Assembly (NCBI RefSeq): GCF_963678635.1
Contig: NC_087070.1
Span: 46,173,467-46,237,466, forward strand
Length of the DNA: 64,000 bases
From: Symsagittifera roscoffensis
Lineage: Eukaryota; Xenacoelomorpha; Acoela; Convolutidae
Reading direction: 5' to 3'
In this document: one piece after another, positions 1 to 13,400 of the stretch
Layout of the letters: each line of letters starts with the position of its first letter
How positions within the stretch are numbered: the first letter of the stretch is position 1
Notes under the pieces: generated by a model
What the model was told of the DNA's origin: nothing
The model's database searches: none
What the model saw: only the letters and a program-made list of their open reading frames with translations
Made by a program: the position numbers and the translations under genes

Positions 1-457
1 CAAATTAGTTATGCATGGCGAATTATTACGCACAACAAAGTCGTTCCAAACTGAATTGAGGCTAGCTAAATTGTAGCTAATTTTGATATTGTCCAAGGTT
101 TATAGTTTTTCAGTATTTTATTTTCCCAATATTCTATTTAATATGGGTTAAGGGGTAGTCGGAACACTTTCAGTTATTTGCCCTAATATACGAGCATTCT
201 TGTAACAATGATGCTGAAAGCGTAACGCAAACTATTTATGCGTGACGAACTATCCCCTACAACAAAATCGTTCCAAATTGAATTAAGGCTAGCTAAGTTA
301 ATCGGTTCCCTTGAGTTCGTAACTTGAAATTTAAATCTTGATCTTTGATATTGTCCAAAATTGATAGTTTTTTTAATATTTTTTCCGTAAAAACTAATCG
401 ATATGGATAAAGGGGCAGTATGAACTTTCAGGGTTTTGCCCTGATATACTGGCAGTC
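1..457 (+). mobile_element. Two tandem 3'-end pieces of the Helentron-like family (variant B)
   Basis: 1-205 and about 206-457 repeat the same order: CGTTCCAAA-TTGAATT-AGGCTAGCTAA, a TTTGATATTGTCCAA block, AGGGG(C/T)AG, and CCTGATATAC-GCAGTC or its decayed form. The left end is cut by the window. The same module recurs at about 1800-1966, 6300-6508 and inside the 9.9-12.6 kb array. Confidence 0.6.
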
Positions 458-836
458 AATTTTTTTCAGCCCAGAAAAAAAAGACCAAAAAGCTGCTTGC
501 AGTTCTTAAAAAAGGGCACTAGAGTTGTTCATAGTAAATAGATCAATCGCTTGTTCGTCAGTCTTTTCCTTAGTGATAAAAAGTCTACAACTATCAATTG
601 TTTTTTTTTCAATAGGAGAGAGTTATCTTTCATTCCATTCAATTCGCAGGTTTCAGTAGAAACGTGTACTTCATAATCAAAACCAATGACAAAAAAAAAT
701 TTCAATCAAAGCACCATTTATGAGCATCATCAAAATATCAAATTATACAAAATTTGAAACTTACCAGTCATGTGATAACTCAAACAATCAAGCATATATC
801 ATTAACGAGCATTTCAAACACTATATAAAAATTTTG

Positions 837-847
837 TTTATTTTATT
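837..847 (-). promoter_or_regulatory. Possible poly(A) signal of the receptor gene
   Basis: Two overlapping AATAAA hexamers on the minus strand, about 380 bp past the receptor stop codon. The hexamer is common in such AT-rich DNA, so this is only a positional candidate. Confidence 0.25.
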
Positions 848-1224
848 TTGAATACAAAAAACGTCATCATTCACTAACAAAATATTGAGAAAGCAACGGA
901 TATCTTTAATCATCCCCTGTTGCATCCTCCCATTGCAAAAATTAGAAAGATTTGCGTTCAAGTCCCTCAAGTTCTCCTCGGCGCCAAAAGCACTTTTCTT
1001 TTGTTTCCGAAAATGGATGTCATAAAACAATACCCAATTAGGGACAATTTATAGAGCGTTAATTTTGCAAGTCGGTGACCTGAGTTATTGTATTTAGAAA
1101 ATCTGCAGAACTTAGGAAAAATTTTCGTTTGTAAAAAGAATCATAGATATCAAAGAGTTATATGAGTTGGACTGAATTGATTTTCATCTAGAAAATGTCA
1201 GAAAACTACCAATTCTTTGTTGTT

Positions 1225-1497
1225 TTAATAATGCAAAAACGGTGGCTGCGGATCATTTTTGTCATAAGCTATATTTGCGAAATATTTGAACAGAAAGAAG
1301 AAGGAAACGTTCCAAATCAAGAAAGACACAGGTGACAAAATTCTGCAAATTCTGTCTGGATAATCTTCAGTGGATTGCACGTAGGAGTTAAACTCATGTC
1401 CGACTATTTCGATTCCCAGAGAAGATGAAGGGTCCAATGCCAGCTGAGAATGGTCCGATTTTGTCCCATTTTGGTCCATAACTTCAACAGATGACTC
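1225..1497 (-). CDS. Receptor exon 6: cytoplasmic loop, M4 and stop
   Basis: 90 codons plus TAA (1227-1225), residues 378-467. An acidic/serine-rich loop is followed by YPDRICRILSPVSFLIWN, the typical start of M4 (D-x-x-x-R-x-x-x-P-x-x-F-x-x-x-N), then an aromatic membrane segment and a short extracellular tail. The acceptor is GTTTGTTTAG at 1507-1498. Confidence 0.9.
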   Translation of the reverse strand, partial: ESSVEVMDQNGTKSDHSQLALDPSSSLGIEIVGHEFNSYVQSTEDYPDRICRILSPVSFLIWNVSFFFLFKYFANIAYDKNDPQPPFLHY

Positions 1498-4400
1498 CTA
1501 AACAAACGCTATATCTGGTGACTCCATTTGTACCATAAAGAGCACAGGCTTTCAAAAATGCAGTAGTTAGGAATTCTGAACTGTTATTTTTTTAATGTTA
1601 ATATGTAAGGGTTTTTCAAGACGTGCAATTAAACATAGGTTCTCAAGTTTTGCTATATTTTAGTTGGAATTTTTTGTATACTGTTGCTATTGTTTCAGTT
1701 CCGAATTTTGAACTGCGAAATGTTTATGCTTGAGGGCTTTATTAATCGGCAAATTTTTCGCAATCGAAATAGTAGTTTTAACTAAAGTTTTAATTTAACC
1801 CTTTGAAAATTTTGTACAAAACCGTTCGAAATCGAATTGAGACAAGCTAATCGGTCGCATTAATCTTACTACCCAAATTTTCACACTTAATGTTTGATAT
1901 ATTTGTTGTCATTAAAGGGGCAGTCAGGATATTCAGAACTTTGCCCTGATATGCTAGCAGTCTTGTTTTTGTCTGAAAAGGGTTTCAAAAACTTCTGTAA
2001 CTTACGTTTTTAAGCTTCTCTTCTGACTCGTTATCATGGGTACTTGCAGTTCGTTTTTGATTGATGACTTCCCGATTTCTCTTTGCCATTAATTTCTTAC
2101 CGGAACAGGATGCCAAGAGAGTCTCGATCAGAGAAGCCACATTCATCAAAAAGTTCACAATCAGATAAGCATCGATGATCTAAATTTTCTTTGAGTTCAA
2201 GGACAGTTTTACACGATAAGAATCACTGATCTAGTTCAGTTCAACTAAAATAGGGCCATTTACCCAACAAGAAAACTGGATATACTAATTTTTCAATTTT
2301 GCGATAACAAAAAAATCCAAACGTCCTCTTTAAGGGCGGATCTAGGATTTTCACGAGGGGGATGTGGAAAGGGGAATACGGATTTTCGAAATATGTGCCG
2401 GACTTTTTTTAAATGGACCAAATGAATTTTCCGAGCACTCCCAGATCAATATAACAACCTTATTTTAACAAAACTTTCAATACAGAAATTTGCCTCTGTA
2501 TTTGTTTTTGCCAGCAAAAAATCCGACAAAAGTCTGCTCTAATTTAAGCGTCAAGAATTATTGTGTTCGTCATTTAGTTGATCGGTATATTTAATTAATT
2601 TTAATTTCATCTGTAAGATTTATGTCTACTAGTTTTCAATTTATGATGACGAAATAGTCGTTGCTCCCAAAAAATTTGCTTAATCTTTGGGAACATGTGT
2701 AGGCTTTCTTGAGACGGTCCTGTATGTTACCAGCGAATATGCTGGTCAAGCCAACTGCACATTATAAACAACTGACTGAATTTGCTTTTTGCATCTGTTG
2801 TACGAAATGCATGCTAGCAAGAAAAATTGATAACTGAAACTTAATGCTCATTTTTCCTGATAACTGAGACTTGAGTGTCGACTTTGCTTGCATACGAAAT
2901 TTTGGTCGCGCCGTATTTTTGCCTAACCGCATTGGGTTCAAGTCCCAACTTTCTGGAGCTTGGCTACCCATATTTTGAAGCGAATATGAAGTTTCTCAAC
3001 TCGGGAAGTAAAAAAACGAGGAGCCCTAGGACGGATTTAGGGGGGGGGGGGGCTCGGACGCCTTTTTCCCTCCTCAGGGATTTGACCCCCTGCCGACCAA
3101 AAGGGTCCCCCTTTGGTATTTTTTAAGAAATCCATTTTTGGCCAACCGACCCTAAATTTTTTTAAAGGCTCCAATATATAGTAACTTTGAGGGGGAGCGC
3201 GCGCCAAAAAAAAACGCGATAAAAACTTTTTGGGGCTTTAGAAGAGCTCGGAAAATCAATTTGGTCGACCTAACAAAAAAAAGTCGTCAAAATTTTCGAA
3301 AATCCTCGAGAAAATCTTAGATCCGCCCCTCGAGGAGCCCCTTTTGTTGAAAAGTTTCGCCTAGAGTGACACCTTTCAGTTCATTTTCTATCATGGCGGC
3401 TGCAAGCTCCAAATTTGGGCAAGCTCCAAATCAAAGGTTTTGAGCCTTAATGAAAAGCTGAAAAAATCAGTTGGGCTGATTTAGGGCACTCTTTATCCAC
3501 AAGAAATGTAGAATTCTATAGTACCTTGAAGTCAGCCGATTGGGGAAAACTCTGCTCTTCGCCTATGATGAGAATGACCTGGGCGAGGATGAGGGCGATG
3601 CAGATGTTGGCTCTTTCAGGCAGGGCAAGGGGATCTATCCACATCACCACCCAGCTGCAGAGAACACAGAAACAACTAACTCCAATCTTAATTGTTGAAC
3701 AAACAAGACTGCTCGTATCAAGACAAAGCCATGCATTTTTCTACTGCTCTTTTATGTCCAAGGAGTCAGGAAAACTTTTAAAAATTATTTAAAAAAATCA
3801 AAAAAAAGATAAGCAGATTTGATTTTTTTCAGATTAGTTTTTTAAAGCCCCCACGCGCCATGTTCAGTGCAAAGTAACGTAGTTAAGATTTTGCAAAGTA
3901 TAAGTATTTCCACATAGCTTACCTCAGGTCAATTTTAATCAATTTCGGACCTGAAATATGTCGCCGATCACCTTTTAGGAGAATGAAATATATCTCGCGT
4001 TAACTGTCCTAAATTAATCAATTGGGATATTTTCAAACCGTAATATGTTTTTTAAATTAACTATAAGAGAAATATTTTTTTTTGGCTCAAGACTTCAAAA
4101 TCTTTCGGATGGTAATTAAAGACTACTGTGATATGCGTTGCGATATCAATTGAAAACAAGTTGTAATTCAATACTGTATTCTGAATATTGAATTTAGATT
4201 TTCTCTTTTCTTGGTTTCTTATGTACTGAGAGATAGATCATTGTTAAGTACTCTGATCTCTCGCTTAATCTCAGTGTCAACACTTACGTATGACCTTGAG
4301 AATACCATAAAATAATGATTGAGCACCAGAGGTTAGATGTACATACGTATAATAAATACTGCTACTGCAGTAGCGGTATGACAACTACATATAAAAAAAA

Positions 4401-7400
4401 GCTAGTTAATAAGTCGAGTTTTGTATGATGAAAAAAAAAATATTGCAAAAATATTCTATCCTTTCTTCAAATGTCAAAACAACCAGGACCTGAAAATTTA
4501 ACACAAAAAAGAACACGGATTGCCGGTTTTTACCACAGAATGTTCCGACCATAGTCTTAAAAAATACAAAAAAAAATTTTTTTTTTCAAATTTTTGTCGT
4601 TTTTTCTGCGTGGTGCGATAAAAAAGACTGAACAAAAAAGCTTAGGCACAATTGACGGTCAGAGTAAGCAATTTTGTAGAAAAAAAACTAGAAAAACGAA
4701 AAAACTAATGTGTAAGAAAAATATTTTAATCTTATTTGATTCCCAAAAATTTGGATTCCCAAAATGGCGCTAGGAAACACCACACACAAATTTCAATAAA
4801 GTAAATAGGCAATTTTCATGGCCTTAATTCAAGCATAAATAAGCTATTGTAATATGTCACCTTCTTAGCTTGAAATTAGAACAAAAATCAGAACAAAACT
4901 TTCAAACCGATTTTTCTCGATTCGACTGAAGGGGTTTTAGTATGATATATCACTCGGCCCATTGTGGTACCTGATTATGCGTGGAAAACAAAAAAAAATA
5001 AAAAAGAAATAAGGATAGCCGGTTACTGTGCAAGTAGCACAGCACAGAATGTTCCGACCAAAAAACTACAACAAATTAGAAAATTACAACAGTTTTTTTT
5101 CAAATTAATGCTAATTTTTTGGCGTGGCGTGATAAAGGAATCTGAGCAAAAAAAATTAATTTTTGAAGTTTTTTTCAAAAATAAATTTAAAATTTTTAAT
5201 ACATTCGGATTGCGACTGAAATGGTTTTAATATGATATTCACTCAACCCAGTCCGATGATTAATTCTGGTAGCTGATTTTGCGCGAAAATCAAAAAGAAA
5301 AAACTCTAAAACACACCCGAATACAAAGTTTCTTCCCCAAGTTGGAACAAAAAAAGTACCCTTGAATACAAAATATACCAAAAATTTTTAATGGTCGTAA
5401 CAACAGAGCGCCTCATATTGTATTTTTTGATTGTTTCAACTTTCTCACTCGGGTGCTTAGTAACGATTATCCCGGGTGCTTAGTAACGATAATCCCCCCT
5501 ATAAAAAAATAAATTAAAAGTTAATGATATCAGGGTGCTTAGTAACGATTATCCCCCCTATAAAAAAAATTAATTAAAAGTTATGTATATCAGAATTTTA
5601 TACCTAGTAACGAATATCCCTTGTTTTGCAAAAGGGGATATAGTTAAAGAGATCCCCTATTTTAAATAATTTGACAAAAGTGAGGAAATTCCAACTCCAT
5701 TTTATAAATTGAGCTGGAAAAAAGTTTTATATCAGTTTTTATTGTAAGAAAGATGTCGCAGTGTCCTGTAGAGAGTGATAGTTTTTTCTGCCCCTATTCA
5801 CGCCATTTTAAGATCATTTAGTTGGACTCATTCTAATTCGAGCGATTTTTGAGAAGGGTTATTTCAGCGATGCCGCTTAAGTTCAAATAATAATTGCATT
5901 GCCCAAGTGGGTTTTGTTCTAGAATCATTGATCTGTAATTATTTCGCCAGTAGATTCCACAGCCAAATATTCATTACGTTGAAGGGGGACAGAAAATGTT
6001 TAAAAAAGGTTAGAAGTTTGCACAAAATTACAAAACTAATGAGACAAAGGAAAGGAAAAACATAAAAATTTCTGGGAATAATTTCAAAATTTTAAAATCT
6101 GAAAATTATGAAAAAAGGCAAAAATTAGACCAGTGAAAATTGTCTTCCGACCGGAAACGGGAAACAAACAAGATATCATTAAAACGCAGAGTTTTTGTAA
6201 ATTTTTTTTCTCCAATTTCTTTAACTTGAGAGGACCATGGTCAAAAGCATATAATAGTATTTTAAATAGTATATGGGTAGTTTTTTCTAGTATCTCTCTT
6301 TCATAATGATTTCAAATTGAATTGAGGCAAAATATTTGGTCATAAGAATGCCAGTCATATTCTTCTCACTTTTTTTTAAATTTGATGTTTTCGATCAAAC
6401 TTTCAGTTTATGGGAAGTTTTTGGTTTAAAATTTTGGATTCCAGTTGTGGGGTAGTCGGAACATTCAAGGCCTTACGCTGATATGCGAACGAGCAGTCTT
6501 GTTTCCATATGAAAAAAAAACTGAACAACCTTTTTGCCATGAATTTTGGAGTTTTGGATCGCATAAGGTAAATAGCATAAACTATACCATACATACACAT
6601 ACACAGGGGCGGATCTAGGATTTTCTCGAGGGGGGGGGGGGGGGGGCGGATTTTCAAAAAATTTTTGAAAATTTTGACGACCTTTTTTTTAGGTCGATCA
6701 GATTGATTTCCCGAGCTCTCCCAAAGCAATAAAAAGACCCTGCTTTGGCCAACCAAATTTTCTGTGCCTCAGGCAATTTTTTGAAAAAACAGGTCAAAAA
6801 CGCCGTTTTTGGGCACTTTTTGGAAAATTTTGACAAAAAAAACGCGTTTTTTTGGCGCGCGCTTCCCCTCAAATTTAGTATATATTGGCGCCAAAGGCGC
6901 CTTTAGAAAAATTTTAGGGTCGGTCGGCCAAAAATGGATTTCTTAAAAAGTACCAAAGGGGGGACCCTTTGGGTTGGCAGGGGTTCGAATCCCTGAGGAG
7001 GAGGGGCGTCCGCCCCCCCCCCCCCCGCCCCTTCTAAATCCGCCCCTGTACATACACATGTACACCGATGCAAACACAGGCAAATCTGCGAGAGATTATT
7101 TCAATCTTAATTTTTGAAAAATTTTCGTGTGTCTAGGTATGGAAATAATTTTTTTCTACTCCTCTCAGTTGACTGAACAAACGAAACTGGTCTTAATAGA
7201 TAATTATCTGTCCTATGCTGAGCTTGGTCTAATATTCAATGAAAATGATCACTTTTTTTTTCAAAAAGGACTGTACAATTGATATCAGTGGTGTTTACCG
7301 TCGTTCGTTCTCTTGTAGTTCATTTATATGATTAGGTGCTGTTGAAGACAGATTAATTTTATTTTCACTTTGAAATTAGGCTAAAAAAAACAAAAAAAAA

Positions 7401-10400
7401 TTGAATTAAAAAACTAACTGCCTAACAACTTAACAACCGAAGCTTGCATAGTAGAAGTGATTTTCCAAAAAAAGCAATCTCTAACGTGTAAATATTAGTT
7501 TTAAAAACTCATATCTTTCATCCAGCAAAACGGCAAAAAGGTTTGGCAACTGCAGTTTGATGTAAATTTCACTTAGCAGATTGTTTTTATTAGACAATGA
7601 GAACTATGCGCGTGCAACTGCATTACTGGATTTTTTTTGCTCTGCGTTTTTTGTCTAATTTTCTATCGAGCTCGCACCATCATCAATTACGGCGTAACGA
7701 TTATTTATTAGATCAAGGTCCTTTTTTTGTTTCAACCCGACAGTCTTGACCAAAGTTTACTATGTTTTGACCGTTTTGGCAAATTTTGCATAAGTTTTAA
7801 CCGTCTCGACCTAATTCAGATAAGTTGCGACTGAATTGACCAAAAAAAGTGCCCGATTTTGTTTCATCCAAGTGAGATACATTCTGACTGTCTCGATCAA
7901 AAAATGCGCTTGAATTGTTATGAATCAAACCTGCAAAAATAAATCAACAAAAATTTCAATCAACATGAATGATTCAAATGATCAATGCTTGTTAGTTAAA
8001 ATTTCATGGACATATTTTGACAAAATTAGGTTATCAAAGCCATTTGTGAATTACTTGCTCTGTAGAAAAAAGTTACTTTTAATCCATTTTTTCCGTTTTT
8101 TGAAAAGTCTATTATCAATATGCGTCATATATGTCAGAAAAAACTCGTAGAAAACTTAAATAAACTTACTTTGTTATACCGCATTTTGACCAAGTTTGAA
8201 GTAAGTTTCTAAAATGATTGGGGCAGGGTCGGATCTAGGGTTTTCTCGAGGGGGGCAGCTTTTTTTTAGGTCGACCGAATTGATTTTTCGAGCCGAGCTC
8301 TCCCTAAGCACAGTTTAGTCCCTGTTTTGGGCAAATTTTCTGCGCCGCAGGCAGAATTTTGAAAAAAAAAGTCTCAAAAAGGCGTTTTTAGGCACTTTTT
8401 GGAAAATTTTGACCAAAAATTGCGTTTTTTGGCGCGCGTTCCCCCCCCCCCCCTCCCACCTCAAAATAAGTTTATTTTGGCGCCAAAGGCGCCTTTAGAA
8501 AAATTTTAGGGTCGGTCGGCAAAAAATGGATTTCTTAAAAGGTACCAAAGGGGGGACCCTTTGGGTCGGCAGGGGGTCAAATCCCTGAGGGGTAAAACGT
8601 CCCCCACCTAATTCCGCCCCTGGATTGGGTATCTTTCGACCGTGTCTGACCTAATTTTTATATGTTTTGACCGTGCCTGAGGTATGTTTCGACCGTGTTT
8701 GGCCTAATTTCTTTTTGTTTCGACCCTGCAGGAGGTGTAAGTCGAGTTTGTCCTCACCTCAAACTCCTCTCACCTATTGCTTTTCTTCCTATAATGGACA
8801 TTGACAGCATTGGTACGGCAGCGGTGGCATTTTGATCACTTTAAAATTCAAAACCTTAAGTGCTTTTGAAAACCCGGCCCTTGTAAACAAAGTATGCCTG
8901 GACTAAGTTAATCAACCAGCATGCCATTTTTCATTAAAATCGGCAATTTCAAACAAAATAGTTATGAGCTAAAAAATAATGTCAGGGAAATTTAAAATGG
9001 CAAAATGTCGTTTTTCTTTATAACCTACAATTTCAAACAAAAACATTTGTGAGCTAAAAATTTCAGGGAAAATTAAAATGCCAGCATGCCATTTTTCATT
9101 ATAATCGACAGTTTCAAACAAATAATTTAGAGCTAAAAAACGAGAGTGCAAACTTAAATCATAACAGCTGAATATAGAATATCTATACATCCACACAATA
9201 CTAAATTTTTTTACAAAATTGAAAATAAAACAAAAATTGTCAACTTTTAATTAGGCAATAGTTTTTCAATAAACACGGAAATTTTTTTGACTGTTTTCTT
9301 GTTAGCTGCTAAAAAGGCTATTAAAATATTCAGTTGATTTTAAAGACGTTAAATTAAATACAGTGTTACTTGAATTAAAAGAAAAAATGTTCGCCCTAGT
9401 AAAAGTACTACAAGAAAATAATACGGCCACCGAAGCAGTCAATTAGTTCACCCAAGGGCAACCTACGACTTGTGAAGGTGGGAGAAAAAGCGAAACGATT
9501 AAAAATAGTTAAAAATGTCAAAAAGTTATGTGAGAGAACTATGACCCAGTAAAAATACGAGATGCGAAGTAATGAAAGCTATTTCAAAAGTTGCGCGGTG
9601 AAAATTGGCCTTGAATACTTTGTGAGCAGAACAAAAATTCTTCTCTGCAAGTAGTAAAAAATGATCGAGACTTTTTGTTCAAACTTAAAAAGATACTTTA
9701 ACTCCTCTTCAACTCTTGACTTTTTTGAGGCTAATAGATTCAAACGAAGTACTTGATTCAATCAAAGGACCAAATTGTGCGCGCTTATGAAACATTTACA
9801 CGCATTGCTCAGCGCTCAAAGGCGCAATTTTCAGGCTGATCGAAATTAATTTCAAAGCGAAAAAGAAACCATTTTAAAATAAATTGCGAGGCAAACTAAT
9901 GAGTCTTAGTTTTTGATACGACTTTCGGAGAAAGTGACGGAATATTTGTGCTCGGGGGGTTTTTTTTCCAGACAAAATTCGACTTCTTATATAGCCATTT
10001 TGCCAATATTTTTTATATAGTTCAAAACGTATTCTTGTACTGAAATGAAAAATGGAAAACAATTCACCTGTGATCTTAATTATTAGATTTAATCCGTTTT
10101 ACAAAGCGTTCCAATGAAATTGAAGCAGACTATTTGTTAGAATTTTTGGGCTACTAAAATCAAAGTTTTCCTACTTAAAATGGCGTGTGGGGGATTTTTT
10201 AAAATAAATCTGAAAAAAAAAATTAAAGAAAAACACCGTTTTCCAATGCGAATACTGCTCCATTGACCTTAAAAGCAGTCAGACATTTAGGGCTTCGCCC
10301 TGATACAAGCACTCTTCTTGTTCCGATTTTCAAAGAAAGTGAGGATTATATATACTTGGGGTGGTTTTTTTATTCAGATTAATTTTAAAAAATAAATCTT

Positions 10401-13400
10401 TGCCCACTTGACTTTTCGATCTCTGGAACTACGTGGACCCCTCGGGAGTGCTTACCACTTTATTAAATTGACTGCCTAATCAATCTGAAACGGGTATTGT
10501 TAAACTGCTCGTTTTATAGTTTTATGCTGAAACTGACAAATTATCTCTCAACAAAAATTGAATTGAGTCAAGTTAATTGATCTTTTTAGCTCTATAAACG
10601 TCTCAATTTTTTTACACTGAATGTTTGACGTTATCAAATTAAAAATGAAATTTTGTAACTTTTTCATTATAGTAAAATTACTTGAAACCATTTAAAAAGC
10701 AGTGAGAACATTCAAGATTTTGTCTTGATACAAGCAGTCTTGTACATTACTGTTTTGACGTTCGAAAGAAAAAAAAAGGATCATTCGTGTCGGGCGATTT
10801 TTTTACTTCTTAACTAACCATTTTTGAAATTTTTTAAAGTATCATTCAAAAAGTATTGCTGTACTGAACTCAAATTTCCGAAGATTTTTTACCTCTGATC
10901 TCTTTTTTGCATAGTTATGGGGGGCTTAAGACTAGGTTTAAGATAAGTTTTGTCGTAAATGCTACGTTGCTAAAAGCAAAATCTATAACTTATGTCTAAA
11001 ATACCGTGTACGGGGGTGAATTAAACAAATTTTTTTTAAAAAAATTTTGTTTTTTGAAAAAAGTCATCTGCAATTTTCTAATGCAAATGCTGCTTCATGG
11101 ATGTTAAGCAAAGTTAGAATATTGAAAGCTTTGACATGATACGAGCAGTCTCGATGTTCGGATGTTCAGAAAAGTGAGGAATATATATGCTTGAAGTGGT
11201 TCTTTTTAATTCCGACAACTTTTAACAGAATTTTTGCACTCCTGTAGGCTCGATGTCTGAAATTACATCGACGCCGTCTAGTTTGTTTTCCCATCATATA
11301 AAATTGACTGTCTGATCAACTTGAAAAGAGCCTTGCTAAACTGCTCGTTTTATACTTTGATGATGTAGCTGTAAGGCAAATTATGTATGCATAAGTAAAT
11401 ATCCTGCACTAAAAAATAGTTACTAAAAGAATTGAGGCAAGCTATTTGGTCATATTAGTTTCATTAACGATTCAACTTTCAACACATGAATATTGGCATT
11501 ATCGAAGTAAAATTGCTTTTTTCTCAAAAAATTATTCGAAACTAGTTTAAAAAAAGGCGAGCAATTCAGGTCTTTGCGATGATACCAGCAATCTTGTTGT
11601 TCCGACATTCGAAGAAAGTGAGGAATGTATATGTGCTTGGAGTTTTTTTCAGTCAAACCAGTTTGTAAAACAATATTTGGTGATTTAGGTTTTCGATTTC
11701 TAGAGCTTCATGGGCACCGCTGGACGCTGCCTACCACTATATTGAATTGACTGTCTAATCAAACTGAACCGAATCTTGCTAAACCGCTCATTTTATACTT
11801 TGATGCTGAAACTGAAAGACAATCTTTCTACGCGTGCAGAAAAATCCTGCTCTATAAAATTGTTTCTAATTTAATTGACGCAAGCTAATTGTTCTTATTA
11901 GTTTCATGTACGACTCAATTGTTACACTTGAGTTTTGTCATTATTGAAATAAAATTGATGTTTTCATTTCATCAACCAAAATTTACTCGAGACCAGTGAA
12001 AAGGTTGTCAAGAAATTCAGGGCTTCACCCTGATACGAGCATTTTTTTTGTTTCGACTTTCAAAGATATGCGTTTGGTGTATTTTTCATTCAAATCATTT
12101 TTTAAACAAGGCTAGCTGGTTACAGGGCTAATAGCACAGAATGTTCCACCAGTCGTTAAAGCTTACAAAAAAATATTTTTTCAATTTGTGTCGTTTTTTT
12201 GTTTCGTCAGTTATGTAAAATAAGCAAATTGGAAAACAATTTTCGAAGACAAATAACAAGAAAAACAAAAATTAAACTCAAATTTTTGGCTGCTGGAGCT
12301 TCGTGAGTCCCGTTGCTTACCACTATATTAAAATGACTGTCCAATTAAACTGAACCGAGTCTTGCTAAACCGCTCGTTTTATATTTTTTTCTGCTGAAAG
12401 CTATAAGGCAAATAATTGTTTAAAGGTAAAAAAAATACCCTGCACCATAAAATCAATCCTAATTGAATTGGGGCAAGCTAATTAATTATTAGCTTCATTT
12501 ACGACTCAAATTTTAATTTTTAAAGTTTTGCATAATGAATTTAAATTCATTTTTCATCAGTATTTCATGAACCAAAAACTATTCGAGGCTAGTTAAAATG
12601 CAGTCGGGACATTCAGAGGTTTGCCTTGATAGGAGAAGCCTTGATTTTACTAGGTTCAAAATAAAACAGCAGGTGCTTGGTATTGCATGAGGAGGGAAAT
12701 AAGCAAAACGACTGAAAAAAATCAAGAAAACTTTTTTCAAAATTTTGTCCCAGAGAATAAAAATGGAAGTGGGAACAGTCAAATTTTTGACATTATACGA
12801 ACTGTCATTTTTTCACTATCAGATAATTCGCTTATTCGTGAAAAAAAATTCTTTTATTAACATTATAAATCAATGATCTCTACAAATTCTGTCAAAACTA
12901 AGCAACTGATTCATGTTTTTTTTCTTAAAAAATAGCTATACGGCAAAAGCAACTCACCTTAGGCATGTGAGGACTGTATTTGGAATAAAAAGAGTGAGCA
13001 TATAATACATTGGGTTGCGACTCATTTTCAAAAACAGTGCGTGTTGCATGTAATGTGTGTATTCGACGACAGCTGCCACGTTGAACTTGTAATCCGTGGA
13101 ATGATTGAGGTCATTGAAGCGCAAGTTGCCAATTAGTTGACCTGGCTTCATACTGAAAAACAGTTCCGTGTTTTTCCTCATCTTGCCCACGTCGACATCC
13201 ATTCTGTAGGCGGAAATCATAATCTAAACAACAACAAGTAAGATCTCTCTGCTCAGCTTTCGCTTTTTTCACATTAAAGCTTCAAGCAAATTATAGTCGC
13301 CCCCCCCCCCCAATAAAAAAAATTACAAAGGCTCTGAAGATTATTATACTTTTCTTATTACCAGGCTGGAAGGCTATAATTGGAAAGAAATTAGTAGCGG

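Noticed and set aside
821-1030. 69-codon minus frame downstream of the receptor stop
   Set aside because: Non-ATG start, lies in the probable receptor 3' UTR, no motif and no splice sites.
6629-6646. Long G run as a functional G-quadruplex
   Set aside because: Homopolymer tracts occur at the same place in several MITE copies with variable length, which fits replication slippage better than a selected structure.
6970-7000. tRNA gene suggested by GGTTCGAATCC
   Set aside because: Only a T-arm-like hairpin is present. No acceptor stem, D-arm or anticodon arm can be built around it, and the sequence belongs to a MITE.
8918-9140. CRISPR-like regular repeats
   Set aside because: Units are contiguous diverged tandem repeats without unique spacers, in a eukaryotic intron.
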